This document shows, in pieces, positions 51,115-60,690 of a stretch of 64,000 nucleotides of DNA. Origin of the DNA: Phycisphaera sp. (GTDB lineage: Bacteria > Planctomycetota > Phycisphaerae > Phycisphaerales > Zrk34); NCBI GenBank assembly GCA_016125285.1, contig WGMA01000012.1, positions 124,001 through 188,000 on the forward strand. The letters are read 5' to 3'. How positions within the stretch are numbered: the stretch's first letter is position 1; each line of letters starts with the position of its first letter. The notes beneath the pieces are model-generated. The model was not told the DNA's origin. It ran no database searches and saw only the letters and a list, made by a program, of their open reading frames with translations. A program made the position numbers and the translations under genes.

Positions 51115-52052
51115 CAGGACGCTCTTGGACAATCTGGTGCGCGGCGCTGCTGGGCGCGACGCTGGCCCTCGTCGGTTGCGGCGACGACACGCCGCCGGTG
51201 ACTCACGCGACGTCCGGGCCGCGTGTCGGCGGTCGCAGCGTCTACGTCGACAGCTATCCGATGACGTACTTCGCGCAGCGGATCGGCGGTGATCACATCG
51301 ACGTGACGTTCCCCGCGCCGCCCGACGTCGACCCGGCGTTCTGGGAGCCCGACGACAAAGCCGTCATCGCGTATCAGTCCGCTGATCTGATCCTGCTCAA
51401 CGGCGCGGACTTCGCGAAGTGGACGCACACGCACACGCTGCCGATGTCGAAGGCGGTGGAGACCGCCGGGTCGCTGTCCGACAGCTTCATCATCATCAAG
51501 AACGCCGTGACGCACTCGCACGGCGCGACCGGTTCGCACAGCCACGCGGGCACAGACTTCAACACGTGGGTTGACCCGGTGCAGGCGATCACGCAGGCGA
51601 ACGCGGTCGCCGACGCGCTCAAGAAGCTCCAGCCCGATCACGTGGCGGACTTCGAGAAGAACCGCACGGCGCTCGTCACGGACCTGCAATCGCTGGACGA
51701 CGCGCTGAAGTCGATCTCGGCGGGCGACAAGGCGAAGACGCCGCTGGTCGCGTCGCACCCGGTGTACAACTACATCGCGCGGCGGTACGGGTGGAACCTG
51801 CGCAGCATGCTGTGGGAGCCGGACGCGATGCCGAGCGACGAGCAGTGGGCGGAGCTCGGCAAGCTGCTCAACGCGCACGCGGCGCTGAGCATGCTGTGGG
51901 AGGACGAACCGATCGCGCCGATCCGTGAGCGTCTGGAGACGATGGGGCTGAAGGTGATCGTGTTCCGCCCGTGCGGCAACCGCCCGGCGAGCGGGGATTA
52001 CATGACCGAGATGCGTGCGAACATCGAGCGGCTGCGCGCGGCGTTCGAGTGA
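51111..52052 (+). CDS. ZnuA/TroA-like metal-binding lipoprotein
   Basis: A 313-residue lipoprotein: the signal peptide ends in the lipobox LALVGC. The fold is the cluster A-I (ZnuA/TroA) metal-binding protein: YVDSYPMTYFAQRIGGDHID, LILLNGADFAKW, NTWVDPVQAITQANAVADAL, TPLVASHPVYNYIARRYG and MLWEDEPI. A His-rich loop (THSHGATGSHSHAG) near residue 140 fits a zinc chaperone. The ATG overlaps the ABC gene stop (ATGA), so they are coupled. ZnuA proteins normally work with a ZnuB-type permease, so pairing with an FtsX/MacB-type permease is unusual. Confidence 0.85.
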   Translation: MTGRSWTIWCAALLGATLALVGCGDDTPPVTHATSGPRVGGRSVYVDSYPMTYFAQRIGGDHIDVTFPAPPDVDPAFWEPDDKAVIAYQSADLILLNGADFAKWTHTHTLPMSKAVETAGSLSDSFIIIKNAVTHSHGATGSHSHAGTDFNTWVDPVQAITQANAVADALKKLQPDHVADFEKNRTALVTDLQSLDDALKSISAGDKAKTPLVASHPVYNYIARRYGWNLRSMLWEPDAMPSDEQWAELGKLLNAHAALSMLWEDEPIAPIRERLETMGLKVIVFRPCGNRPASGDYMTEMRANIERLRAAFE

Positions 52053-52073
52053 GGCGATTCGCACCGGGCGTGA

Positions 52074-52808
52074 TCAGTTGTCGCGCTGGCCGGGGTTGTA
52101 GCGATCGCGGAACCACTCGAGGTCGGAGCTGTTGGGCGCCGGCTCGTAGAACCAGTCGATGTCGACGGTGCGGGGGTCCTGGAACCAGTACGTTTCGAGG
52201 TGTCCGTCGGCGAAGCAGAGCGGATCGCCGCCGCGGCGCTGTCCGACGGTGTGCCACCCGCCGGGCCAGTCGATCCACTGATCGGCGGCGCCGTGGGGCT
52301 GGATGACCCACGAGTTGATGTTGTAGCCGCGCGGGTCGTCCTCATCGACGAACAGCAGCGTGCGTCCGGGCTGGGGGATGGTGTTGATGCCGCCGACGGG
52401 TTTGATGCCCCACGATTCGGGCCGCTCGCCGCCGAGGAAGTGATTGATGGAGTAGCTGCGGAGGTAGTCGCGCGGGTCGGCGGGGCACTGGTAGACGCCC
52501 TTGTCGAGCAGGTACGGCCAGAGCTTGCCGTTGCGCAGCGCGTCGACGGTGTTGCCGGCCTTCGCCCAGCTGTGGGCCTCGTAGTTGTTGGGCGAGACGA
52601 GGCCGAAGCTGTTCTCCGAGGCGTAGTTGAACCACGCATGGTGCAGCTCCTTCTGGTTGGAGGAGCACACGGCGATCTTCGCCACAGCGCGGGCGTCGCG
52701 CATGGACGGCAGCAGGATCGCGAGGATCAGCATGATGATGCTGACCACGACGAGCAGCTCGATGATGGTGAAGCCGTGTGGCACGCGGCTGCGGGTGCGC
52801 AGAGTCAT
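52074..52808 (-). CDS. Prepilin-like (pseudopilin G-type) protein
   Basis: A 244-residue protein with a type II pseudopilin N-terminus (HGFTIIELLVVVSIIMLIL), cleaved after Gly with Glu at +5. The rest is a planctomycete-type C-terminal domain: QCPADPRDYLRSYSINHFLG, FVDEDDPRGYNINSWVIQPH, and CFADGHLETYWFQDPR. It is a close paralogue of the protein at 54500; both end in LEWFRDRYNPG. GGAGG lies 8 bases before the ATG. It probably is a minor, surface-exposed pseudopilin, function unknown. Confidence 0.85.
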   Translation of the reverse strand: MTLRTRSRVPHGFTIIELLVVVSIIMLILAILLPSMRDARAVAKIAVCSSNQKELHHAWFNYASENSFGLVSPNNYEAHSWAKAGNTVDALRNGKLWPYLLDKGVYQCPADPRDYLRSYSINHFLGGERPESWGIKPVGGINTIPQPGRTLLFVDEDDPRGYNINSWVIQPHGAADQWIDWPGGWHTVGQRRGGDPLCFADGHLETYWFQDPRTVDIDWFYEPAPNSSDLEWFRDRYNPGQRDN

Positions 52809-53017
52809 CGCGAGTACCTCCGAAACTGACGGTGCCGAGTGTGGGGGATTGGGTTGGGCGCCGCGCTGCCGCGCGACGCATCGTGCTACTTATCGATAGC
52901 GGGGTGTGGGGGATCTTACGGAGGTTGCGAGATATTCAAGGCGCGTGGCGGGATTGCGTAAGATCCGCCGCGTGCGGGTATAGACAGTCGGGTAAGATGC
53001 ACTCGAGGAGCAGGTCT

Positions 53018-53509
53018 ATGTCGAAACAACGATGGGTCGGGCGTGTGGGGTTGTTGGTGCTGATGGCGGCGTGGGTGTCGGCGGCGGGGCCGATCGGCTG
53101 CGGCGAGGCGTCGCCGGAGTTGAAGGTCGAGGGCGGCAAGGTCACCGACGATCAGCTCCGCGAGATCGCCACGCAGGAACACCTCAAGTGGCTCGACCTC
53201 AGCGGCACGAACGTGACGGACGATCAGCTCGAGCTGATCGTCGTCATGAAGAACATCAAGTCTCTCGACCTGTCGAACACGGGCATCACGGACCGCGGCC
53301 TGGAGATCCTCGCACGCAAGACCGATTGGGAGGGGCTCACGCTCGTGGGCACGCATATCACCGACGAGGGGCTGGCCAATCTCGAGCCGCTCAAGAACCT
53401 GAACATGCTGATGGTCGCGAACACCGGCGTGACGGGCAAGGGGATCGCGGAACTGATGCAGAACAACCCGCTGGTGATGACGGACGTGCAGCCCGAGATG
53501 TCGAAGTGA
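53018..53509 (+). CDS. Leucine-rich-repeat lipoprotein
   Basis: A 163-residue exported protein. The signal peptide (LLVLMAAWVSAAGPIGC) ends in a lipobox-like Cys. Four or five leucine-rich repeats follow, about 24 residues each: HLKWLDLSGTNVTDDQLELI, NIKSLDLSNTGITDRGLEIL, WEGLTLVGTHITDEGLANLE and NLNMLMVANTGVTGKGIAEL. GAGGAG lies 7 bases before the ATG, and TAAGAT further upstream could be the -10. It is divergent from the 52808 pilin and convergent with the LamG pilin, within the pilin block. Confidence 0.78.
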   Translation: MSKQRWVGRVGLLVLMAAWVSAAGPIGCGEASPELKVEGGKVTDDQLREIATQEHLKWLDLSGTNVTDDQLELIVVMKNIKSLDLSNTGITDRGLEILARKTDWEGLTLVGTHITDEGLANLEPLKNLNMLMVANTGVTGKGIAELMQNNPLVMTDVQPEMSK

Positions 53510-53542
53510 GTGGTGTGTGGAGGCGGCGGGACGGCCCCGTGA

Positions 53543-54445
53543 TCAGCGGAGGGTGCCGATGCCTTTGCCGACGTCGTCGGTGCCTCCGCGGACCTGGCTC
53601 TGATACTGGCCGACGAGTCCGGGCCGGACGGGCCCGGCGTCGAAGATCTGCTTGATCTCTTCGGGCTTCAGATCGCGGTCGTACATAAGAAACGACGACA
53701 TCTTGCCGACCCAGCCGTGGATCTTCGTCAGGGGGTCGCCGTCGCCGTCGTATTCCTGGGCCTCTGCGCCGATGTTGAACATCGCGGCGCCGCGCATGCT
53801 GCCGGGCGACGAGGTGTCGGTCTCGCTGGCCCACTGGACGCCGTCGAAGTAGATCTTCATCGTGCCTTCGTTGCGGTTCTTGGTGAAGGCCCAGTGGTGC
53901 CACTTCTCGATCATGTTGGTGTTGGAGCCCTTGGCCAGTCGGTCGGGACCCGGACAGCAGCCCCAGCCCGCGTCCCAGTACACGGTGCCGCCCCAGGGCA
54001 TGTGGATGCCGAGGCGGCGATTCGCCGATCCGGTCAGCGCGGCGGCGGACTGGATGATGAAGGTGGTGCGCCCCCACGAGCCCTTGCCGTTGGCCCAGAA
54101 CGCGATGGTGACCTCGTCGTCGAGCCACGCCGCGGGCCCGCCGTTGAAGAACTCCAGGAAGCTCTGGCCGTCGAAGTAGAGCACCTTGCCGAACTCGTCG
54201 TCGTCGACGACCTTCACACCGACGTTGCGCGCCGTGATGGGCGGCTCGGCGAAGGAGAACGACGCGATGAGGTCTTCGCGTGGGATGTTCTTGAAGTCGG
54301 CGTCGCCGACGAGGAACTTGACGCGCGCTTTCGCGGAGTTCAACGCGGGGATGAGGATACCGATGAGCACGGCGATGATCGCGACCACGACGAGCATCTC
54401 GATCAGCGTGAAGCCGTGGCGTCGGGTCCGATTCGTGCTTCGCAT
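53543..54445 (-). CDS. Pseudopilin with LamG (concanavalin A-like) domain
   Basis: A 300-residue protein. The prepilin N-terminus is [20 protein letters not shown] with Glu at +5. Residues 55-285 form a LamG-type lectin domain: KVLYFDGQSFLEFFNGGP, VTIAFWANGKGSWGRTTF, KWHHWAFTKNRNEGTMKIYF, SFLMYDRDLKPEEIKQIF. This would display a carbohydrate-binding head on a pseudopilin stalk. GAGG lies 7 bases before the ATG. It follows the 54500 gene by 54 bases and belongs to the left sigma-FecR-pilin block. Confidence 0.85.
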   Translation of the reverse strand: MRSTNRTRRHGFTLIEMLVVVAIIAVLIGILIPALNSAKARVKFLVGDADFKNIPREDLIASFSFAEPPITARNVGVKVVDDDEFGKVLYFDGQSFLEFFNGGPAAWLDDEVTIAFWANGKGSWGRTTFIIQSAAALTGSANRRLGIHMPWGGTVYWDAGWGCCPGPDRLAKGSNTNMIEKWHHWAFTKNRNEGTMKIYFDGVQWASETDTSSPGSMRGAAMFNIGAEAQEYDGDGDPLTKIHGWVGKMSSFLMYDRDLKPEEIKQIFDAGPVRPGLVGQYQSQVRGGTDDVGKGIGTLR

Positions 54446-54499
54446 GTCATCGCCTCGAACAGAGGTGGGGGTGGTCGGCGTTCCCCGAGCATTGTACCC

Positions 54500-55336
54500 T
54501 TACTGACCGTTGATCGGGTTGTTGCCGTTGATGTCGCCGGGGTTGTAGCGATCACGGAACCACTCGAGGTCGGGGCTGTTGGGCGCGGGCCAGAAGAAGC
54601 CGGTGATCTCCAGCATGGCCTTGGGGTCCTGGAACCAGTAGACCTCGACGTGGCCGTCGCCGAAACTCAGGGCGCTGCCTCCGACCTTCTTGCCGACGTT
54701 GTGATATCCGCCGACCCAGTCGACCCACTCTTCCGTGGAGTAGCCGTGCGGACGGATCACCCAGGAGTTCATGTTCGCCTTGCGGGGGTCGTCCTCGTCG
54801 ATGAACGCGATCGTCCGCGACGGACCCTTGAGCGCCGAGAGGCGATTGACCGGGTTGATCGGGCCGAAGTCGTTCGTGTGGCCGTTGAGGAATCCGTTGA
54901 TCGAGTAGCTGCGGATATAGTCGCGGATGTCGCTGGGGCAGTGATACGGATTCAGGTCGTGGAGGTACTGATAGAACTCGTTCTCGCTGATGACGTTCAC
55001 GTCGTTGGCGCCCTTGGTGTGTGTGCCCATCGTCAGGTTGTAGCGCAGGTTGTCCGGGGTCTCGGTCTCGCCGGGCTGGGAGTAGACCCAGTCGCCGGGC
55101 TGAGACGTGTAGGCGCCGACGAGTTCCTGCCGGTGGTCCGTGGCGTAGTTAAAATACGCGATCATGAGCTGGCGGTGGTTGGTCGAGCAGTAGGTCAGCT
55201 GGCCCAGCGATTTGGCGTGCTCGTAACTGTTCATCAGGATCGTGATGAGCACGATGAGAATGGCGGTAACAACCATCAACTCCACGAGGGTGAAGCCGCG
55301 CCGGATGCGGGTCGTGACGGGTGTGGCCTGTGACAT
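54500..55336 (-). CDS. Prepilin-like protein
   Basis: A 278-residue pseudopilin with N-terminus RRGFTLVELMVVTAILIVL. The C-terminal domain is paralogous to that at 52074: YHCPSDIRDYIRSYSINGFL, FIDEDDPRKANMNSWVIRPH, YHNVGKKVGGSALSFGDGH, ending PDLEWFRDRYNPGDINGNN. In both, the conserved His lies 14 residues before DG rather than the 9 of the common motif. GGAGC precedes the ATG. It follows the FecR-like gene by 67 bases. Confidence 0.85.
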   Translation of the reverse strand: MSQATPVTTRIRRGFTLVELMVVTAILIVLITILMNSYEHAKSLGQLTYCSTNHRQLMIAYFNYATDHRQELVGAYTSQPGDWVYSQPGETETPDNLRYNLTMGTHTKGANDVNVISENEFYQYLHDLNPYHCPSDIRDYIRSYSINGFLNGHTNDFGPINPVNRLSALKGPSRTIAFIDEDDPRKANMNSWVIRPHGYSTEEWVDWVGGYHNVGKKVGGSALSFGDGHVEVYWFQDPKAMLEITGFFWPAPNSPDLEWFRDRYNPGDINGNNPINGQ

Positions 55337-55403
55337 GCTTTTGCTCCAGTCGCAAACGTGCGTGTGCGTCGACGCCGTGCCGGGCGTCGGGTTCGTGCCT
55401 CTG

Positions 55404-56816
55404 TTACGGCGTGGCCTGCTGGGCGTAGCCGAAGACCTCGACCTCGCCGATCGACAGGACCGTCGCGTCGGCTTCCGGCTGCGTGCTCTTGGGCTGGCCG
55501 GACAGGTCGGGGTCGGGTGTGCGGATGACCCGCACGAAGCGCCCGGCGACGATGCCGCCGAGGTCGTCCACGGGGACGACGGCGATCTTTTCGGGCGAGT
55601 TGAGTCGGTTCTCGGGGTTCAGCAGCTCCGAGCGGTAGACCACGGTCTTGCCGTCCTCGGCGAGCACCTCGACGGTGATGTCACGCAGGCGTTCGGCACA
55701 GCAACCGATGCGGTTGTGCAGCACGACCGAGCGGACGGTGTGCGTCTTGCCGAGGTCGACCTGCCAGGTGGCCAGCTGGGCGCTGGACAGCTTCTGGATC
55801 GCGGTGTGCGAGATCGTGTTGGGGTTGCCGTCCACGGCGCTGTTCGCGGACATCCCTTCGCCGTTGTTGTACTGCGAGGACTGACCGGCCTGCTTGCCGA
55901 GCGCGACGTTGGTGATCGCGATCGGCGTCACGCGGTCTTCGATCACCGACACGGCTTGGCCGGCCGTCAGGCGCAGCTTGCGTGGCTCGGTGTTGGCCGG
56001 GCTGGTGTTCACCTCGACGGTGCCTTCGAGCACGTAGACCTCGACGCGTCCCCACTCGTCGACGGCCATCGAGAACCGCGTGCCGAGGTCGACCACGGAG
56101 ATGCCGCCGGGGGCGGTGACGGCCATGCCGTGCGCCTGCACGGGGACGTTGACGGTCAGGCGACCGCGCGTCAGCTCGCTGCGGTTGTTGCCGGTGACCC
56201 GCATTTCGGTCGGCCCCTGAAGCGTGACGGCGGCGCCGCTGGCGAGCACCATCTGCGCCGAGCCGGACTTCAGGCGGATCGGGCCGTCGGGCACCTGATC
56301 GCCGACGGCGGAGGCTTCGTGGATGACCGAGTCCTCGGCCCAGGTTGCGGCCGACGCGTCGGTGAGCATCGCAACGCCGGGGGCGACGTTGTTGGCCGGA
56401 TCATCGTTCGACCCGGAGCGCGGCACGATCATGGCGATGCTCAGGCCGACGCCGAGGATCACCACCGCGGCCATCGCGGCGCGACGCCACGGCGAGATGC
56501 GACCGACCACCTGCACGTCGTCGACCTCGTCGGCCTGGTCGTGGCGGGGCGCGGTAGGAGCGATGGGTTTGCCGGCCTGGTCGAGCTCGATCGCACGCGG
56601 GGGCTCGAGGGCGATCGGCCGACTCGACACGTCGGTCTGATCCCATCGCAGCAACGCGTGGAGCATCATGTGGTCCTGATAACGCCGACGCGCCGCGGGG
56701 TCCTCGGTCAGACGGACTTCGAGTTCGGCGTGCTCGTCCGGCGTAATCGTCCCGTCGAGCAACCCGCGGAGCAGGTCGTCGAAGCGGTCTTCGGCTTGCA
56801 ACATCTGGTCATTCAT
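55404..56816 (-). CDS. FecR-like anti-sigma protein with discoidin (F5/8 C) domain
   Basis: A 470-residue protein. The N-terminal 55 residues (FDDLLRGLLDGTITPDEHAE) resemble the sigma-binding part of FecR-type regulators. One membrane segment (RRAAMAAVVILGVGLSIAMIV) is near residue 130. The periplasmic FecR domain covers residues 170-300 (IRLKSGSAQMVLASGAAVTL, VVDLGTRFSMAVDEWGRVEV). The C-terminal 160 residues are a discoidin-like domain (DGNPNTISHTAI, WQVDLGKTHTVRSVVLHNR). The ATG overlaps the sigma gene stop, so the pair is coupled. Confidence 0.87.
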   Translation of the reverse strand: MNDQMLQAEDRFDDLLRGLLDGTITPDEHAELEVRLTEDPAARRRYQDHMMLHALLRWDQTDVSSRPIALEPPRAIELDQAGKPIAPTAPRHDQADEVDDVQVVGRISPWRRAAMAAVVILGVGLSIAMIVPRSGSNDDPANNVAPGVAMLTDASAATWAEDSVIHEASAVGDQVPDGPIRLKSGSAQMVLASGAAVTLQGPTEMRVTGNNRSELTRGRLTVNVPVQAHGMAVTAPGGISVVDLGTRFSMAVDEWGRVEVYVLEGTVEVNTSPANTEPRKLRLTAGQAVSVIEDRVTPIAITNVALGKQAGQSSQYNNGEGMSANSAVDGNPNTISHTAIQKLSSAQLATWQVDLGKTHTVRSVVLHNRIGCCAERLRDITVEVLAEDGKTVVYRSELLNPENRLNSPEKIAVVPVDDLGGIVAGRFVRVIRTPDPDLSGQPKSTQPEADATVLSIGEVEVFGYAQQATP

Positions 56817-57343
56817 GATTCGGCCCCGGAAAGGGTCATCTTGGTCTGAATGCACTCGAGCAGGGCCCGGCGGATACGGTGCAGGGCCTGCGACACGGCG
56901 TTGGCGGTCCGCCCGGCCTCGTCGGCCATGTCCTGAACGGACACCGCCGACATGTAACGCTGACGGATCAGCTCGCGGTCCTGATCACGCAGCTTCTCCA
57001 TGCAGCTCGACAGAGCCTTGCGCTTGCGGTCGATCAGATCCGCCGCACCCTCCGCCTCGCCGGCGATCTGCGCGATCAGGTCGTCGTTGAACCGTAAACC
57101 ATCACGCTTGCGACGCTTAAGGAACGCCAGCACCTGGAATCGCGCCACCGTGCGGGCCCACGCCCCGAAGTTCGTGCCCGGCTCGAACTCCTCGCGCTTC
57201 CGCCACAGCACCATGTTCGTTTCCTGCAGCACGTCATCGGCTTCCGTGAGATTCGGCAGCATCGACAGAATGAAAGCGTAAAGCTCACGCTGATGTTCCA
57301 TCACGTGGCCGATGAAGCTTTCTGTCTGGTCGCGCTCTTCCAT
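56813..57343 (-). CDS. ECF-type sigma factor (Rhodopirellula/Verrucomicrobium family)
   Basis: A 176-residue sigma-70 family protein with region 2 (ELYAFILSMLPNLTEADDVL, ETNMVLWRKREEFEPGTNF) and region 4 (LRDQDRELIRQRYMSAVSVQ, AGRTANAVSQALHRIRRALL). It matches the planctomycete-specific group of ECF sigma factors that neighbour FecR-like genes. It overlaps the FecR-like gene by four bases and is transcribed away from its paralogue at 57628. The target promoters are unknown; autoregulation of the divergent region is plausible. Confidence 0.93.
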   Translation of the reverse strand: MEERDQTESFIGHVMEHQRELYAFILSMLPNLTEADDVLQETNMVLWRKREEFEPGTNFGAWARTVARFQVLAFLKRRKRDGLRFNDDLIAQIAGEAEGAADLIDRKRKALSSCMEKLRDQDRELIRQRYMSAVSVQDMADEAGRTANAVSQALHRIRRALLECIQTKMTLSGAES

Positions 57344-57627
57344 GCCTTGATCTGCGTCTAAACGTTTACGTGTCAGAAATTAACGGAGTTTTACCGCTCC
57401 GCCCCCGGAATCCGACTCCCCTCGTCCCTACCATAGATATCCGGCGGATTGAAATCTTACGTCGACATCGACACGTTCCGGCCAGAATTGAGGGGCCGGG
57501 GCACTGCAGCATCATTATCCTCAATTTGATTTGCCGAAGAAAGATTTTTTTCGTGCCGGCCCTGACATCGCCGGCCGCGACGCTGTGATATAGGTGGAGG
57601 CACGACACGTTGAACGGAACCGCAGTC
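57344..57627. promoter_or_regulatory. Shared divergent promoter region of the two sigma loci
   Basis: This 284-base, locally AT-rich gap separates the start codons of the two sigma genes. GATATA (about 57586) lies before the plus-strand gene, and TAAACGTTTA (57358-57367) is a perfect palindrome close to the minus-strand start. No ORF is visible. The exact promoters cannot be fixed by eye. Confidence 0.4.
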
Positions 57628-58161
57628 ATGACGGATCGCACGAACGAGGTCGAGTACGGCCGGCTGGTGACCGAGTGTCAGCGGCGGCTGTACGCGTACA
57701 TCCTCGTCCAGGTGCGTGATCCGCATGTAGCCGACGACGTGCTCCAGCAGACCAACACGGTGCTGTGGGAGAAGATGGACCAGTTCACGCCGGGCACGAA
57801 CTTCAACGCGTGGGCCTGCCGTATCGCGCATTTTCAGGTGCTGGCGATCCGCAAGACGCAGGGTCGCGAGCGGCAGCGGTTCAGCGACACGCTGCTCGAC
57901 AAGCTCGCGGCGACCGCCGAGCGGCGTGACCCGGTCTTCGAGGACCGCCGCCGCGCGTTGCTGGGCTGCCTGGGCAAGCTGTCGAAGGACGACCGCGAGC
58001 TGGTGTCCGAGCGTTACTTCGGCGACACGCGGATCGACGCGATCGCCGAGTCGACGCAGCGGTCGAGCGGCGCGATCCGCCAGGCGTTGTACCGCATCCG
58101 CGGGATCCTGCACGCCTGCATCGAGCAGACGCTCGGCGCCGAAACGGAGGCCGCACGATGA
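57628..58161 (+). CDS. ECF-type sigma factor, paralogue of 56813
   Basis: A 177-residue sigma-70 family protein with RRLYAYILVQVRDPHVADDV and TNTVLWEKMDQFTPGTNFNA (region 2), and LSKDDRELVSERYFGDTRID with SSGAIRQALYRIRGILHACI (region 4). It is clearly paralogous to the leftward sigma gene. A TTG at 57610 preceded by GGAGG is an alternative start that would add six residues. The stop overlaps the ATG of the FecR-LamG gene (ATGA). Confidence 0.93.
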   Translation: MTDRTNEVEYGRLVTECQRRLYAYILVQVRDPHVADDVLQQTNTVLWEKMDQFTPGTNFNAWACRIAHFQVLAIRKTQGRERQRFSDTLLDKLAATAERRDPVFEDRRRALLGCLGKLSKDDRELVSERYFGDTRIDAIAESTQRSSGAIRQALYRIRGILHACIEQTLGAETEAAR

Positions 58162-59795
58162 GCCCCCGCAACGCCGACCCCGAACTCCGCGCCCTCGTGG
58201 ACGCCGCGATCGACGGCTCGATCTCCGACGCCGACCATGATCGCCTCGCCGAATTGCTCGACGCCGACGAGGACGCCCGCGAGTACTACACGGACATGGC
58301 GCAGATGCACGCGGCCCTGTTGTGGGAGCACGCCGAGCCGCTGGAGCAGCCGGCCGACGCGCCGCACGCGCGGGTCTACGCCGCGGATGAAGACGGCGCC
58401 TACGCCGGGCCGCACGCGACGACGGAGCCCGTCGCGACGCTGCGACCGATGCTGCGATGGGCGATCGCCGCCGGCGTGGCGATCGTCGCGGGGCTGATGA
58501 CCGCGATGCTGCTGCCGCACGGCGGCACGCACGGCACCACGCCGGGCGGCGCGCCGCAGATCGCGCGCGGCGTGAACGACGGCCGACCGATCGCCGTGCT
58601 CGCCGACGCCGAGGGCGCGGTGTGGGCGGAGGACTCGGTCGTCGACCCGCAGGCGGGCATCGGCCAGTCGCTTGCGGCCGGAACGCTGCGGCTGAAGTCC
58701 GGCGCGGCGCAGGTCGTGTTCAACAACGGTGCGGTCGTCCGCATGTCGGGCCCGACGCAGCTGGTCATGTCGGGCCCCGATCGCTGCCGGCTGACCGGCG
58801 GGCGGATGGTCGTGCGTGTGCCGCACCGCGCCAAGGGCTTCGTGGTCGACGCGCCCAATCTCGTCGTGACCGATCTCGGCACGGCGTTCGGTGTGACCGT
58901 CGACGAGCGCGGCGCCGCGGAGGTGCACGTCTTCGAGGGCCACGTGCGGACCGACGTCATCGGTGCCGACGGACACACCGTGCGATCGATGACGCTGAGT
59001 GAAGACCACGCGGTCCGCTTCGAGGGCGGCACGAACCTCGTGCAGCGCGTCGCGGATCGCTCAGCGTTCGGCGTCACCGGCGTGCCCCCGCACCGCACCG
59101 CCTACGAGCAGACCGTCCTCGACGACAAGCCGCTGGCCTACTGGCCGCTGACCGACCGCGCGATGTCCGACGGCACCGTCTATGACCTGTCCGGCCACGA
59201 ATACCACGGCCAGACGCGCGGCACGGTCGCGTGGTCCCGCGCCGCGCCGACCGGCCCCAGGACGCTGACCACCGGGCGTGACGGCTACGTCGAGATCGGT
59301 CGCGAAAAGGCGTTCAACCTCACCAACGGATTCGCCGTCGAGGCGTGGGTCTGGCTCGACTACGAGATGACCTACGGACGCATCATCTCCGCCGACAGCA
59401 ACGGCCCGACCGCCGGATGGGGCCTGGCGTACCAGGGTCCCAAGCGACTGACCGATGACGGCTCGATCTTCTTCACGACGTACAGCATCCTCGACTTCCG
59501 CTTCGCGGCGACCGTGCCGATGCAGAAGTGGGCGCACCTCGTGGTGGTGTTCGACGCCAACGACGACGCGCACCTCTACATCAACGGCGTGCTGAAGCAG
59601 ACGATCGCGTCGGACCGTCCGGCGAAGACCGGCGACCTGAACGTGGTGATCGGCCGCATGTCGCACGGCATCCAGAACTGGTACGGCGCACTGGCGCACG
59701 TGGCGGTGTACGACCACGAGCTGGCCGCCGAGCGCGTCGCGGCGCACTACCGTACGGGCGCGCCGGACGTCAGTGGCAACGGAGGTGCGCGATGA
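58158..59795 (+). CDS. FecR-like anti-sigma protein with LamG domain
   Basis: A 545-residue protein with the same plan as the 55404 protein. It has an N-terminal sigma-binding segment ([20 protein letters not shown]), one membrane segment ([20 protein letters not shown]) near residue 105, and a FecR domain near residues 155-285 ([40 protein letters not shown]). The C-terminus is instead a LamG lectin-like domain (residues 315-540: [59 protein letters not shown]). GGAGG lies 7 bases before the ATG. It overlaps both neighbours. Confidence 0.9.
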   Translation: MSPRNADPELRALVDAAIDGSISDADHDRLAELLDADEDAREYYTDMAQMHAALLWEHAEPLEQPADAPHARVYAADEDGAYAGPHATTEPVATLRPMLRWAIAAGVAIVAGLMTAMLLPHGGTHGTTPGGAPQIARGVNDGRPIAVLADAEGAVWAEDSVVDPQAGIGQSLAAGTLRLKSGAAQVVFNNGAVVRMSGPTQLVMSGPDRCRLTGGRMVVRVPHRAKGFVVDAPNLVVTDLGTAFGVTVDERGAAEVHVFEGHVRTDVIGADGHTVRSMTLSEDHAVRFEGGTNLVQRVADRSAFGVTGVPPHRTAYEQTVLDDKPLAYWPLTDRAMSDGTVYDLSGHEYHGQTRGTVAWSRAAPTGPRTLTTGRDGYVEIGREKAFNLTNGFAVEAWVWLDYEMTYGRIISADSNGPTAGWGLAYQGPKRLTDDGSIFFTTYSILDFRFAATVPMQKWAHLVVVFDANDDAHLYINGVLKQTIASDRPAKTGDLNVVIGRMSHGIQNWYGALAHVAVYDHELAAERVAAHYRTGAPDVSGNGGAR

Positions 59796-60601
59796 GCATC
59801 GAGCCGCAGTGCACACGCAGGCCCCGCCGCCCCGTCGCGACGCGTCAGCCGCGCCGCCCGCGCGGCATCACGCTCATCGAGATGCTCGTGGTGCTGTCGA
59901 TCATCGTGCTGCTCGTGGCGATCCTGCTGCCGTCGCTGTCCAACGCCCGCGCCTACGCACGCCGCACGATGTGCCAGACCGCCATGCGTCAGCTCGGCCT
60001 GGCCAACGCGATGTACGCCCAGCAGGACCAGAACAACCAGTACGTGCCGCTCTACGTGCTCAAGCCCTACAACGAACGCTGGTTCACGAACCTGCTCTAC
60101 CGCGAGATGCTCGGCAAGAACCGCGACGACAACTCGCACCTGCCGTGGAACCTGCTGTGCGCCCAGGCGCCGCTGGACAAGATCGGCGGCAAGGTCATCT
60201 ACCCCGACTCGCAGACGCGGCCCGGCACGCCGGCCTACGTCGGCAACATCTACGCGTACAACCGCACGTGGCGCGGCGACCCGCAGACCGCCAACCCCAA
60301 GGCGATGAGCATCCCGCGCAACTGGGTCGAGAACCCCGGCGACAAGTTTCAGCTCGTCGAGTCGACCGGCTGGCGCACGCACCACGGCCTGGGCAGCTAC
60401 ACGCAGTACTGGGACCGCTTCGGCGACTGGAACGCGCCCAACGGCACGTGGAACCGCGTCGCCTACCGGCACGACGAAGGCATGAACGTCTTCCACTTCG
60501 ACGGCCACGTCACGTGGTACGCCAAGGAGGATGCCTACGCCGGGTGGGACAACGGCGACCAGCAACGCTGGAAACTCTGGAGAGACTGGTACGACTATTG
60601 A
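59792..60601 (+). CDS. Prepilin-like protein with H-X9-DG motif
   Basis: A 269-residue pseudopilin with N-terminus [20 protein letters not shown]; Ile replaces the usual Phe at +1, and Glu is at +5. A basic Pro/Arg-rich leader of about 25 residues precedes it. The C-terminal motif [19 protein letters not shown] is an exact H-X9-DG. GGAGG lies 6 bases before the ATG, which overlaps the FecR-LamG stop codon. Confidence 0.87.
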   Translation: MSIEPQCTRRPRRPVATRQPRRPRGITLIEMLVVLSIIVLLVAILLPSLSNARAYARRTMCQTAMRQLGLANAMYAQQDQNNQYVPLYVLKPYNERWFTNLLYREMLGKNRDDNSHLPWNLLCAQAPLDKIGGKVIYPDSQTRPGTPAYVGNIYAYNRTWRGDPQTANPKAMSIPRNWVENPGDKFQLVESTGWRTHHGLGSYTQYWDRFGDWNAPNGTWNRVAYRHDEGMNVFHFDGHVTWYAKEDAYAGWDNGDQQRWKLWRDWYDY

Positions 60602-60690
60602 TCGCCGCGGAGCGCGGCGTGTGACGACACGCGGCCCACGATGGGATGGGCCGATGAGCTTAGGGACACGTACGAAGACGGAGACAACCG

